This document shows positions 45,184 to 56,700 of a stretch of 64,000 nt of DNA, one piece after another. The DNA lies in the NCBI GenBank assembly GCA_002633025.1, contig NMRB01001237.1, positions 1-64,000 on the forward strand, read 5' to 3'. The DNA is from Notospermus geniculatus (lineage: Eukaryota > Nemertea > Pilidiophora > Heteronemertea > Lineidae). A program made the translations under genes and the position numbers. How positions within the stretch are numbered: the stretch's first letter is position 1; every line of letters starts with the position of its first letter. The notes below the pieces were generated by a model. The model was not told the DNA's origin, ran no database searches, and saw only the letters and a program-made list of their open reading frames with translations.

Positions 45184-45856
45184 ATACAGAATGTTTAGAA
45201 TTTTATTCAACAAGGAATGAATAATTGGGTAAACATCATAAATATTTTTGGTGATGCACAACATAATCAGGACAAAATATCACAGAGTCAGACATATTTC
45301 ACAGTAATTCAGATCATCACATCTTCTAGTACCGGGACAACAGTGTCATGGTACTTTAGTCCCACGACAACATGTATCACAGAACACTGAGACATTGGCT
45401 TGAGTATTTGTAGTAGAGCATCCTGATGCTTGTGATACACCCCCACACCAGACGTGTATGGAACCCTTGACAGGGTTAGTAGTCTCAAGACCACAATGAA
45501 TTCAATGACTTTTAATAACTGTTTTAATAACTTTTCAAAGACTTTCCCCCCAGTTCCTCAGCATCTTATCCATGCCAAATTATACATAAACATCGAGTTT
45601 TAAAGTAACTTTCTTGAAACAGAAAATGATAAAATATCTTTGCTCTTTGACACCTCACTGTCTGACGGTCAGTGACTGTGGCAGTTTTACCTTGCCATAG
45701 ATTATTCAAGTTGAATGCCATGACAAGATAACCCAAATAAAAGTAGATGAATAATAATTAAAAATTATAAAAATACAATTTGAGATAAGGACCTCCTGAT
45801 TTGAGCACAATAAGATGATTTCAGAAACCAAATTCAAAGGTCATTCATTTAACATT

Positions 45857-46045
45857 TGTGACCCAGCACAGCAAAATGAGCCGGAATGCGCACAGAAGAC
45901 GACCCAACATGTCCAAGGTGACACCAACGGTTTGTTGATTTCAGGATTGTCTGCCCATTCTGAAATTTGACTTTGCCGATTTCTGTAATTGTTTTCTGGT
46001 GTCATCTTCGGTCTTCTTCTGTGCGCATGCCGGGTCACATTTGAT
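45857..46045. mobile_element. TGTGACCCG-family MITE
   Basis: Ends tgtgacccagcacagcaaaa and the inverse (gccgggtcaca) enclose a stretch with gtttgttgatttcaggattg, which is shared with the copy at 57173-57396. A short duplication of the right end (gtgccgggtcacatttgatc) follows it. Confidence 0.65.
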
Positions 46046-46517
46046 CAGAAGTTGTGCCGGGTCACATTTGATCAGAAGTTTACTAAGGATTCCATATCCT
46101 GTAGACCTACTAGCACCAAGCAAGTGTAATTTAAAACTCCATCTGCCTTTTTCGAATGCAGGCTTATGGGAAGAAATAATAAGCCTATGACTAGATTTTC
46201 AACTGATGATGCAAAAACATCTAGCATGTTCTCTTTCACAATGAGATCATGATTCATAAATATGATCAAGGCAAGAACTTGAATGAAGTACAAGAAATAG
46301 AGTGAAATACATAAAACAAGATTCTGATACCGAGTAATGAAGATACTTCTAGAGTTACATAACATACAGATAGACCTGCTGAATAAGAACTGAGTAAATG
46401 TATCAACAGGGCATACAGATATCAATACAAGAAGAAAATAACCAATGATCAGTTAATGATCACACTAAATTGTATCACTTTGATGAGAACACTATTCTAC
46501 GTAGCAGAGGTACTTAT

Positions 46518-46763
46518 AAGCTAGGAATCCACCATTGATTTTCAACCTGATTTTGCGTTGCGACTTGCTTTGCAACTGGGTTGCGTTGTAACTGGGCACT
46601 CGATCGCCGTAGTGGACTCGCTAGACGCAATTTCCACCAATGGCGAAGATGTGATCAATTTCAGTCGGCAACCGGTATCAGTTCCTTGTGGTCATATTCA
46701 ATCGCAGGTAGCAGGTTGCAACGCAAGTCGCAAAGCAGAAAATCAGCAGTGGATTCCTAGCTT
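46518..46763. mobile_element. MITE with AAGCTAGGAATCCAC termini
   Basis: The left end aagctaggaatccaccattg pairs with the inverse of agtggattcctagctt at 46763. Paired gcgttgcgacttgctttgca words follow on both arms. Non-coding. Confidence 0.7.
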
Positions 46764-46940
46764 TAGAGAGTCCTGTTTCTTTGGTCCCTCATGCATCCAA
46801 AATTTATATGGAACACTGTGCTGTCCAGTGCAATGGATCTTATGTGCACCAATTTGAGTGTTGACCATCCATTGCCTTAAACAGCACTTTTATCAAAAAG
46901 CATTGTAATTCAAAACAGTGTTTTACGTTATTTGCCCCCC

Positions 46941-46974
46941 NNNNNNNNNNNNNNNNNNNNNNNNNNNNNNNNNN
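46941..46974. other. Assembly gap (34 N)
   Basis: A run of 34 undetermined bases in intergenic sequence between the giant gene and the 3' end of the acyltransferase gene. Confidence 1.
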
Positions 46975-47255
46975 TAGCTATTATCTCTGGGTATTTTTGT
47001 TATTGTTTACATTATTGTGTCATATTTTACTTGTTTTATATTTGACTTCTTATAGAGTTTTGGCAACTAGGTCACCAGAATAATTATCAGTTCACCGATC
47101 CTTTTCTTCTGGCGGATTGGAACTACATGTAGTACATGTACATGTACTATGCATCCAAAAAAGCTCTAAGAAATCATGATAAAATGGAACACCTACAGAA
47201 ATCTACAAAAGTTTAAAGCCATTCACAACACCAACAAAGAAAAACATGAATATAT

Positions 47256-47477
47256 GTGGCCCGTCTCCGCAAAATCAGTACTAACATAAGTTGCTCTGAA
47301 GTTGACAGGTTGAGACCAAGTTTTGTCAATTTCAGTAGGCCTAGGCTTATATTTTCTATCTTTTGCAAAATCTGAGTGATTGCATTTCTTCCTTTATCTC
47401 CTGGAGCTATTTTGGTTCATCCTGGTTCATTATCTTGTGCGACTTGATAGGGGTTTTGCCGTGACGGGTCACATATA
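47256..47477. mobile_element. TGTGACCCG-family MITE
   Basis: Ends tatgtggcccgtctccgcaa and the inverse (ttttgccgtgacgggtcaca) enclose ttgacaggttgagaccaagt, shared with the copy at 3229-3434. Lies just downstream of the acyltransferase stop. Confidence 0.7.
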
Positions 47478-47710
47478 CAACAATTCTTGTATATCACCCC
47501 TCTGGATTACCTCTTCAAAGCCCAAAGGGTTGGGATTATTTGCTTAACTAATTCAAATTACCAGAACATGAATCATTTGGCTAAATATTGAGGTGGACTC
47601 AATAAATGTCATGATAGTCTTTAACATTATTGAAATTCAACATAGTGAAACAAAAAATAAGTTGTAAAGAATAAAATGTTTAAAAAATTCGTTTGAGATC
47701 AAATATTCCT

Positions 47711-50700
47711 CTAAATCGCTTGCTCATTCGCTGCTTCATCTTTAACTGGCTTCTTCCCGAAGACATCCAAGTAGAAACTGCCGCCATTCCAGATGAGCAC
47801 AATGCTGACGATACCCAGGAACACGCAGTGAGCAATGAAGTATTCGTACCATAATCGCACAAAGAGAAGACTTCCCAGGCAGTAGGCAACCAAGTAGAAT
47901 CCGAACAGCCAAAACTCTCCCCTGAAAAAGACAAAAGAAATGAACTTGAAGCTGTCACTTCATCATCACCACGGCTGCACACTGATGGCCTCTTTGCCAA
48001 TTCATCAACACGACGGCTGCACACTGATGGCCTCTTTGCCAATTCATCAACATCACAGCTGCACACTGATGACCTCTTTGCCAATTCATCAACATCACAG
48101 CTGCACACTGATGACCTCTTTGCTAATTCATCGTTTTGCAGAGAATCTTGGAGGTAAGTATAATCTCAGTTCTTGGCAATGTCTGATAATCAAAGAAGAA
48201 ATTCCTTTATTATCAAAGTTTTGTTGGAAATCATTGCTAACATGGTTGATAATGATATACTGTCAACTAAGTTCTGCAACAGATTGCTTACTTTTCCCCA
48301 CAGCAGCGGCACATTTTTGCGATCACACCATCATTTTTGCTGACAAGGTATGAAAAGGAGTCCAGAAAATCTCCCTTTGGTCGTATACAAACTCTCACAA
48401 GCAAATGATAGAATATCTGAAAAGTAAAGCAAGGTTGCACAAGACTTTTCTCCGAGTTGATAACAAAGGGTGAGGGGAGCCCGTATTTTTATTTGAATTT
48501 TTCAGATTATCATTATGGAGGCAGGCCCATTACGCTGCATGAAGATGGAGCAGATCGAGAGCACTGACTGAAGTTTAGGGTTCATTGAAGAAAATGTACA
48601 TGTAAGTTGAAGTTTAACCCAATTCTTGACAGAGGGGGTTTATTGTTTAAATTCTTTGATCAGAATGGCGTTGTTTGTTTGTTTGTATTGTAATGACAAG
48701 ACATCTGAATGTACCATTTTACCAATACATGTAACTGATAATGCACTGTAAATGTCGTCATCAGATGATCATGATACTCACAAAATGAGCTGTGAAACCG
48801 CCAAGGGGGACCCCCACAAGCCATATAAATGAAGGATTTTCATGTCGTAAGACGAACGGCCGATACCAGTGAGTTGAGGTTGCCGTGGGATACCATCGTA
48901 TGCTGAAATATATAAATGCCTCTTTTCTGCTTCTTTCCATCCTCGCTGCCGGGAAATAGACATATGCCAGTTGGTTTTGTTTATTTTTAGCTGTCGTGAC
49001 TGCTGAAATCAAGGTCGGCGGGAATAAAAACAACTGCATTTATTTGTTTTTTTCTCAGAAGACCTCATTTGAACTTCGGCGGAAATAAAACAAACTGATT
49101 TTCCCAATTTTATTTTTTTTTTCGGAATGGCATTTTGCCACGTCGGCGGGCCCGTAAACCAAAGAATAAAAAAAGTGTGGCCTAGGTACAATCTCAGTTC
49201 TTGGCAATGTCTGATAATCAAGGAAGAAATTCCTTTATTATCAGAGTTTTGTTGGAAATCATTGCTAACATGGTTGATAATGATACACATATGTACTGCC
49301 AACGCGATTCTGCAACAGATTGCTTACTTTTCCCCACAGCAGCGGCACATTTTTGCAATCACACCATCATTTTTGCTGACAAGGTATGAAAAGGAGTCCA
49401 GAAAATCTCCCTTTGGTTGTATACAAACTCTCACAAGCAAATGATAGAATATCTGAAAGTGAAGCAAAGTTGCACAAGACTTTTCTCCGAGTTGATAACA
49501 AAGGGTGAGGGGAGCCCGTATTTTTATTTGAATTTTTCAGATTATCATTATGGAGGCAGGCCCATTACTCTGCATGAAGATGGAGCAGATCGAGAGCACT
49601 GACTGAAGTTTAGGGTTCATTGAAGAAAATGTACATGTAAGTTGAAGTTTAACCCAATTCTTGACAGAGGGGGTTTATTGTTTAAATTCTTTGATCAGAA
49701 TGGCATTGTTTATTGTTTGTTTTGTAATGACAAGACATCTGAATGTACCATTTTACCATTAACTGGTAATGCACTGTAAATGTCGTCATCAGATGATCAT
49801 GATACGTACCAAATGAGCTGTGAAACCGCCAAGGGGGACACCTACAAGCCATATAAATGAAGGATTTTCATGTTGTAAGACGAACGGCCGATACCAGTGA
49901 GTTGAGGTTGCCGTGGGATACCATCGTATGCTGAAATATACCATACAGTGATTGCTCATTTGATCTGACAACAATGCCTAATTGGTGACATGTGCGCCAG
50001 AGACTACATTTCAACATGTACAGTACATTTTGCTGCACACTCAAATACATGTACATGTATATGTTGAATATTATAACAATATTGGATGCCTCTGGTGAGA
50101 ATTTAGAGGCTATAGCAGGGAGGCAGCTGATCATAAGATGCTGTGGCCATCAAGGTTAGCATTTGATTCCGTACCACTTGCAACTTCACCAACACCAAGA
50201 CAACACACCACAAAACTCACCAAAATGATACAAATGCTGGTATAACATGTATATACACCGATGTCAGTTTGTCATAATCATGAAACACCAATGAGTTTCT
50301 GTAGGGAAGTATGGCAGACATCAATGGACCATTGGCAACGGCAAACATCACCATGAAGACTGTACCATTCTGGGGACATGCCCTGAAAAGAGAAAAGTCC
50401 AGGACCTTCAGATGTCAAGATGAAACTGATGCAAGACCCCACCCCACTCACCTACCAAAATGTGACCTCAAAACCAGTGCCCCACCTGCCACAAATGGAG
50501 AATTGAACCCCGGCCCATTGGGCATTGAAGCAGGGAGTAAATTTGGTATCACATTGCATATCAAATCACCAGTACTGCTTACTACAGTTAATAATTTTGT
50601 TATTACAGTATAAACACCTGTAACACCTGTGTCAACACGTGTTTCATGGAACCAGGTATTGATTGCTGCTGTGTGATGTAAGTTACACAAGAGATCGAAT

Positions 50701-52828
50701 TGCAATAGTGTAATTCGATAAGATGTCTCCCATTGAGAAGGGGTTTAATAAGATCTATCAGTGACACACACAATGAAACTGTAAATGGCAGCAAGTGACA
50801 CTCAATGACCCCAACTAACAGACACTGCACCACCCAAGAGAGATCAATCATCTGTTCGATAACTCTCCTGATCAATAATGAAGGTTATTGATCATGCAAT
50901 GACGATTTTATGATATTGATTTCTGAGAATTACATCGTCAGAACAACAAGCTGACAAAGAAGGGGTCAGTTGTAAAATGGGGAAAAAATGAGTCGTTGCT
51001 ATGGTAAAGACATGAAGGGCGTGGCTGTCATGTCTGTTTGAAAATTGTAGTCCTCATTTAGCATAAGATAAACTCATCCTACTTTATGGGCTTGCCTCCT
51101 GACTACAGATGTTTAGTTTTGACAAATGCTGATTTATGAACCATGTCTTGATGGACAGCAGTCCTGACAGTGATAGAGGGGGTAACTTGGAGAGAATCCA
51201 TTTTATCAGTTAACTTACCACATGACTGTATAACAGAACAAGTTTCCAAAGTAGCAGAAATCCAGGAGGAAATACTGGTACTTGAGTTTACTGGAACGAG
51301 AATCAAGAGACACCAATTTTTGAGCACTCAAAAGGCAAATTGCACTGGAAATGAGAATGAAATTGTGACCCATCACCATGAAATGAGTCTTAAGTTACTC
51401 AGAATATGAACCAGAGTGAACCAAAATAACCACCAGGATAAAAGGAAGAAACAGAATCACTCGGGTTTTACAAAAGTCAGACAACAGGCCAAGGTCTTCT
51501 GAAATTGACAAATATTTGGTTTCACCCAGCGAAACTCACAGCAACTTACAAGTAATTTGCAAATGTGGAAAGACATACGCATGAGTGGTTTTATTAACTG
51601 AATACGCAACAACCAGCAATTCCCAGAGTCCCACATAAAGTGCTTTTGCCTGCATACATAACAATGATGACTGCACTGATGAGCCTACTGTTACAAAACC
51701 TTGATAACTGTTTTCTTCCTCTTGGGATTCATTGTCAGTCTTGCGGCTTGAGAAATCTTATCAGAGAGGGGGATGCCACATTCATTTACTTACAAGTACT
51801 GAACAAATCTGAGGATGATGAGAATGGGTAATGAGATAGCGTAGTAATAAGGCAGGAACCACTGCACTTGGAGGAGGCTAACTACCAGCACCAGCATCGA
51901 CACCAAGCTGATCACAAATACTATTTTCTCTTTGATATGTTGTTCCCTTAGAAACTGAAAAACAAAACAAATGGGTCTTTGTAGTTGCAGTAATTTACAT
52001 GACTGACACAAAACTTTTACAATGTCAAGTACATGTAAGGTTGCGAGTTCAAAAGAAACATTCCAGGCCTTGTATACAATTTGTGACAAATATAGCAAAT
52101 TTGCAAAATATTTTGTAGTTCAATAAGATAACAAGTTCAAGGGCACCACTGAAGCAAATAACATGATTTATGGTGCTTACTTGGAGACATTTTTCACCTG
52201 ACCCACAGGCACACTTGTATCCATGTTTTGTATCTTCTGTCTTGTCCATCTCTGCTGTCCATTGTCCACTCTTGGATTTGTCATGAGTAGGAGTTGACAG
52301 ATTTCCATTACTAGGAAAATTAAAACATACTCATATCTTTATATTGCAAAAATGTATCCCTGAAGTAAAAATTTGTACATGTAGAAAGTTTCCTCATCTT
52401 GTGAGAGGCCACCTTGATTGGTGGTTATGCACATAAAATTATCGATACGTACCATGTAGGCCTATAATATAATGCCCTTTTGAATTCAAACAATCCAAAA
52501 AGTATTCGCATCAATTTGAACAAGCAAATGCTTACCTTATGCGGATATCACCACTCACGTCACTATGACGATTTATATCCACATCTTCTTTGAGTGGTGC
52601 CATTGTTGTTCCTTCGAGTGTCTCAGTTCCCAAATTTTCATCCTGGTCATGTCTCTTTAATCCGTCACATTCAGCATTTGATGTTTGCTGGCCAGTCTCA
52701 GTGGATTTTAAGGGTAAAACAGCAGGAGAACTGGCTATGTTGCTTGTCCTTGCTGGGCTGACTGTGGCCTTGGCTCGAGGATTCCTATGAGTATGACTCC
52801 TGTCAGCACCCCCTGACCCTTCAGTCAT
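47711..52828 (-). CDS. Glycerophosphocholine acyltransferase (GPC1/DUF2838 family), complete
   Basis: The family transfers an acyl chain from acyl-CoA to glycerophosphocholine, making lysophosphatidylcholine. Exons in gene order: 52828-52536 (ATG), 52310-52181, 51954-51794, 51290-51219, 50382-50221, then two versions of an exon pair (49930-49810 with 49452-49328, or 48902-48782 with 48416-48292), then 47921-47711 (TAG). With one pair the product is 424 residues, close to yeast GPC1. Residues 1-141 are polar; then several membrane segments (IVFVISLVSMLVLVVSLL; YFLLDFCYFGNLF; FMVMFAVANGPL). The family signature RNSLVFHDYDKLTSVYIH follows, then IRWYPTATSTHW and a last hydrophobic block ending IWNGGSFYLDVF. 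All phases agree. The family is best known from fungi and plants. Confidence 0.88.
47973..48140. repeat. 42-base minisatellite, four copies
   Basis: Units ggctgcacactgatggcctc and on start at 47973, 48015, 48057 and 48099, exactly 42 bases apart, with g/a changes in the later units. Intronic in the acyltransferase gene. Because 42 is a multiple of 3 it keeps open frames on both strands, which look gene-like but are not. Confidence 0.9.
48157..49941 (-). repeat. Tandem duplication of acyltransferase exons 6 and 7
   Basis: The block 48157-48911 is repeated at 49187-49941 with near identity (offset about 1,030 bases). Each copy has the exon encoding IRWYPTATSTHWYRPF and HENPSFIWLVGVPLGGF, and the exon encoding IFYHLLVRVCI.PKGDFLDS. 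Changes: R/Q in the first exon of the pair (FVLRH or FVLQH), R/Q in the second (CIRPK or CIQPK), and the first exon's end (AHF or AHL). Splice sites are intact in both, and the phases let 6-7-6-7 be joined in frame. Real duplication or unmerged haplotypes. Confidence 0.88.
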
Positions 52829-53741
52829 TTCTGAGAAATGTCAAGTGAATTCCTGAGGAGACTGGTGGCGTATCGCGGCGCCGTATCTCAATACTTAAAT
52901 CATTATTGATGTGTTCTTCCACTGGGACTGGGTTGTCTTCGGACTGAAATATAAAGTTCGGTTATCGGTAGGCCTATGGCTATGTCCTGGCGGGCCTTGG
53001 TCTGTGCGAACAAAAATTAGATAGCTATGGGCTAGCCTAGATGTCGAAAGTTCAGGTGACATGATGTGATGTCAATGTCATAGAAATGAGCACGACATGA
53101 TGAGTGCTCAGAGCCTCAGAGAGGGGCTTCAGTTCAGGCTTTTAGCCTTAGGCCTAGGCCTAGGGCCAGCCTAGGCCTGCCCGCCCCTAGGGGTAGGCCT
53201 ACTTTTTGTAGTAAAGTAATGAGTGAATTATGAGCAAGTAGTGATATAAATACTGGTACCCACCTTCTGCACAGTCTGATTTATGAATCAACCATTTCAG
53301 ATGACTTCATTTTACGATTCCCCCACCGCCGATAGAATAAATAAGCAGCACTTCAACACTGTCATGACTGTTTATTATAGTGAGAGCAATACTGTTTTGT
53401 GATGCCGATGTGTAAAACGTCATCAATCAGTGCGTTGTGCAATACGTACAAAATTGGCTGAGTGTAAACTGCTGATTTCGTGCTGATTTCCTGCTGAACT
53501 TGCTGATTTATTCTGCTGAACTTTTTCAACTGGTGCGCATTCCTTTATTTTTAAATATATTTCAATGAAATTTGGTTATATTACAGTCCTGTATCATAAC
53601 TTTATATAGACAGGGCGAAAAGACTATTTATTTTTTAATTTGGGTGACTTTGATCGTGTTTTTGTGGGCACATCTCGAGGATCGATCGCGAAGTTCAGCG
53701 CGGATTTCGCTGATCAACTTCACTCGATCTCCACCGAAAGA
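52829..53741. other. Intergenic region between divergent acyltransferase and EIF3A genes
   Basis: About 900 bases separate the minus-strand acyltransferase ATG from the first visible EIF3A codon, so promoters of both genes probably lie here. It includes a taggcctaggcc-rich palindromic patch at 53150-53200. The last 100 bases before the N at 53742 are open in one frame but do not look like the eIF3a N-terminus. Confidence 0.5.
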
Positions 53742-53742
53742 N
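53742..53742. other. Single-N contig join that removes the EIF3A start
   Basis: Immediately right of the N the sequence is already inside EIF3A ([15 protein letters not shown]), about 30 residues into the protein in known orthologues. No ATG, splice acceptor or N-terminal segment precedes it. The join has lost sequence or placed an unrelated contig next to it. Confidence 0.75.
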
Positions 53743-56700
53743 TGCTCTCTATGATGTCATCAAAAGCAAAAAACACCGAACATGGCAAAAAATCCATGAG
53801 CCGATTATGCTTAAATACCTTGAACTGTGTGTGGACCTGAAGAAAAGCCATGTAGCCAAGGAAGGTCTATACCAGTACAAGAATATCTGTCAGCAGGTAT
53901 GCCAGACAAAACTTGCATATTGTATCAACATATTTTCCAACAACTGGTTTCTCATGTTATTATTTTGCTCCTTTGTGGCCTTCCATTCTAACCGTTTTAG
54001 ACATCAATTCAAAACAGTCATCGCCTAGTTCAGTAGGTTTTATGAGAAGGAATGAGGTTGTCAATTGGAAATTACACATTTAACTCAATTGTAATACTTC
54101 AGGTGAATATCAAATCCCTGGAAGATGTTGTGCGGAAGTACTTGGCCCTGGCTGAGGAAAAGACAGAAGCAGCCAGGAAGGAGTCTCACCAAGCTGTTAT
54201 TGATATAGCCACCATTGATGATCTTGATGTCATTCAGACACCTGAGAGGTATGTGGGAGAACAGTCAGTGGTGAATCCCTCCTAATCGTGATGGCAGCAT
54301 TCTTTGCTGAACCTCAGTGAACATTGCTGAAGGTTGAAAAATTTAAGTTTTAACTTGTTTGTTTTCCAGAATTATATAGACAAATCCCAAATTGACGAAA
54401 ACGAGTAAAGATCTGCACACTTCCGCCGAAATGGCAAACAGAACCTCGGTCTGAAACCATCTGACACTGAATGACGTGACGCAGAGAACCCCACGACCAT
54501 GTGACGACAGTGAGTTCGATGACGTTGCGTCAGACTCGACCATTGCTGAATCATGGATTGCGTCACGTCAGCTGGTTTCAGGTCGAGGTTCTGTTTGCCA
54601 TTTCGGCGGAAGTGCGCAGATCTGGGAATTTGGGATTTGTCTATTGAGTGTAAAATATTTTTCTTATGTTGAAGTTTGTGTTTTACATGTAAGACTGTGT
54701 TTTACTTGATTGCAGTCTGCTGCTTAGTGCTGTCAGTGGTGAAGACACCCAAGATCGTACGGACCGTGCTATCTTGACTCCATGGGTCAAGTTCTTGTGG
54801 GAGTCGTATCGTCAGTGCCTTGAGTTGCTTAGAAATAACAATCGAGTGGAGAAGCTATACCAGGACATCGCTCAGCAGGCATTCAAATTCTGCTTGAAAT
54901 ATGCTAGGAAAACGGAATTTAGGAAGCTTTGCGATAACGTGAGTCCCTGAACTCTGCTCCAGACAGGTGGTGATTTCAGACTCTGAATCTCCGATCAAAT
55001 TGAAGTAGGGAGTGTTGTTGTCTCCAGATTGTTAGTCATTTGACCTGGTGTGAACCCATTCATGATCTTCATGCAGTTGAGAACATATGACATGACATTG
55101 ACATCTTGCTTTCAGTTGAGGACTCACCTGAGCCACATCCACAAACACCAGGGACAGCAAACAGCAATCAACCTGAATAACCCTGAAAGTCAGGCAATGC
55201 ATCTGGAGACCAGGTTGGTGCAGTTGGAAAGTGCAATTCAGATGGAACTGTGGCAGGTAATTCAAATGTTGGAGACATTCTTCTTTGTCCCTGAATAGCA
55301 AATTATGCACTGGCATTTTACTATACAGTAGAACCTCACCTAACGGACACCTCAATACAGTGGACACCTCAAGATTACGGACAGGTTTGTCCAGTCCCGA
55401 ATTTTCCAAAAACTGGTGTCCGTTATTGATGGGAGTTTCAATATTCAGTCCCCAGGGTGTCCGCAATAGTGAGGTTCTACTGTACATGTATTTTGATTGC
55501 CGACTGGTAAAACAGCATGGAATAATAACAGGTTTCTAAGGTGACAGACAGCTTCCTACCGGACTTGAACCCGCAGACCCTCGCATAAGGCATCAGTTGC
55601 CACCAACTGGTAAAGCCCTTGTCTTTAAAAATATCCTGTATCATATCTTTCCTGGAAAATAAAGTGTACTTTCAGAATGCTATCTTCATTATTTTCGATA
55701 TCGACTTTCAGGAAGCTTTCAAAGCTGTTGAAGACATCCATGGACTTGTCAACCTATCAAAGAAACCTCCGAAGCCATCACTGATGGCAAACTATTACCA
55801 AAAGTTGGGCATGGTATTTTGGAAGTCAGGGAACCACCTGTTCCATGCATGTGCTTTTCATCGCCTGTTCCATCTCTGTCGTGAGCAGAAAAAGAGTTTA
55901 TCGCAGGATGAGCTTCAGAGGTGAGCATTTCCATGGCCCAGTGTTGTCAAGGAACTAAAGACCCTAGTCCGAATAATGTGATTTGGTGAAAAAAATGGCT
56001 GAAATGATCGCATGGTGCTTCTGGATTTAGAAATCTCGCTCTTGTTAGATTCACCCTTAAAAGCCCTAAAAATAGTTAGGTTCATCACTTTTATCTTTTC
56101 AGAATGGCCTCCCGTGTTCTGTGTGCTACATTAGCCATCCCAATTCCACCCAACCGTGACAAGCTCGATATTCTCATTGACCAAGAGATCAGCACCCTTG
56201 ACAAGCAGAGACGTCTGGCTACATTGCTGGGGTTACAGAATCCTCCAACAAGGATCAGCCTTATCAAAGATTTGGTAGGTAGCATGCTTGGAGAGTTCTC
56301 AATACGAAACGAGTGCTATATTTCGTTGCCATAGTTCTGCTGGTCAAGTTCTTCTAACTTATCCGGTGTCAAAAATGGCATATATCAACCGTGTCCTTCT
56401 TCATACCAATACTCTTGGTGGGTTTTCCACTTTGAGTAGCCTGCAGTGGCCAGTCTGCAGCAGGTGGAAGATGGATTGCACATTCCTATTTCAACATTAT
56501 GACGTTCCGTTCTTCCTCCAGATTACAACTAAATAAGTAGAAAATTTGCAGCAATAGGAGCTGTTAGTCAATTGACATATGGGTGTCACTACAGCCCAAT
56601 TCAATGCCTAGTGGACACATTCATGGTTGATTGAGCACGAATCAAGAGAATCTTCTGTACAGGTCCGCGAGAACTTGTCATCTTTTGGCAATTAGTGCGG

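Noticed and set aside
47680-48108. 142-codon minus-strand frame with repeated CSCDVDELAKR
   Set aside because: It is the intronic 42-base minisatellite (a multiple of three) joined to the last acyltransferase exon in the wrong frame.
50440-50540. Second SINE on the minus strand (ggttcaattct)
   Set aside because: Only a B-box-like word is present; no A box at the right distance and no tail.
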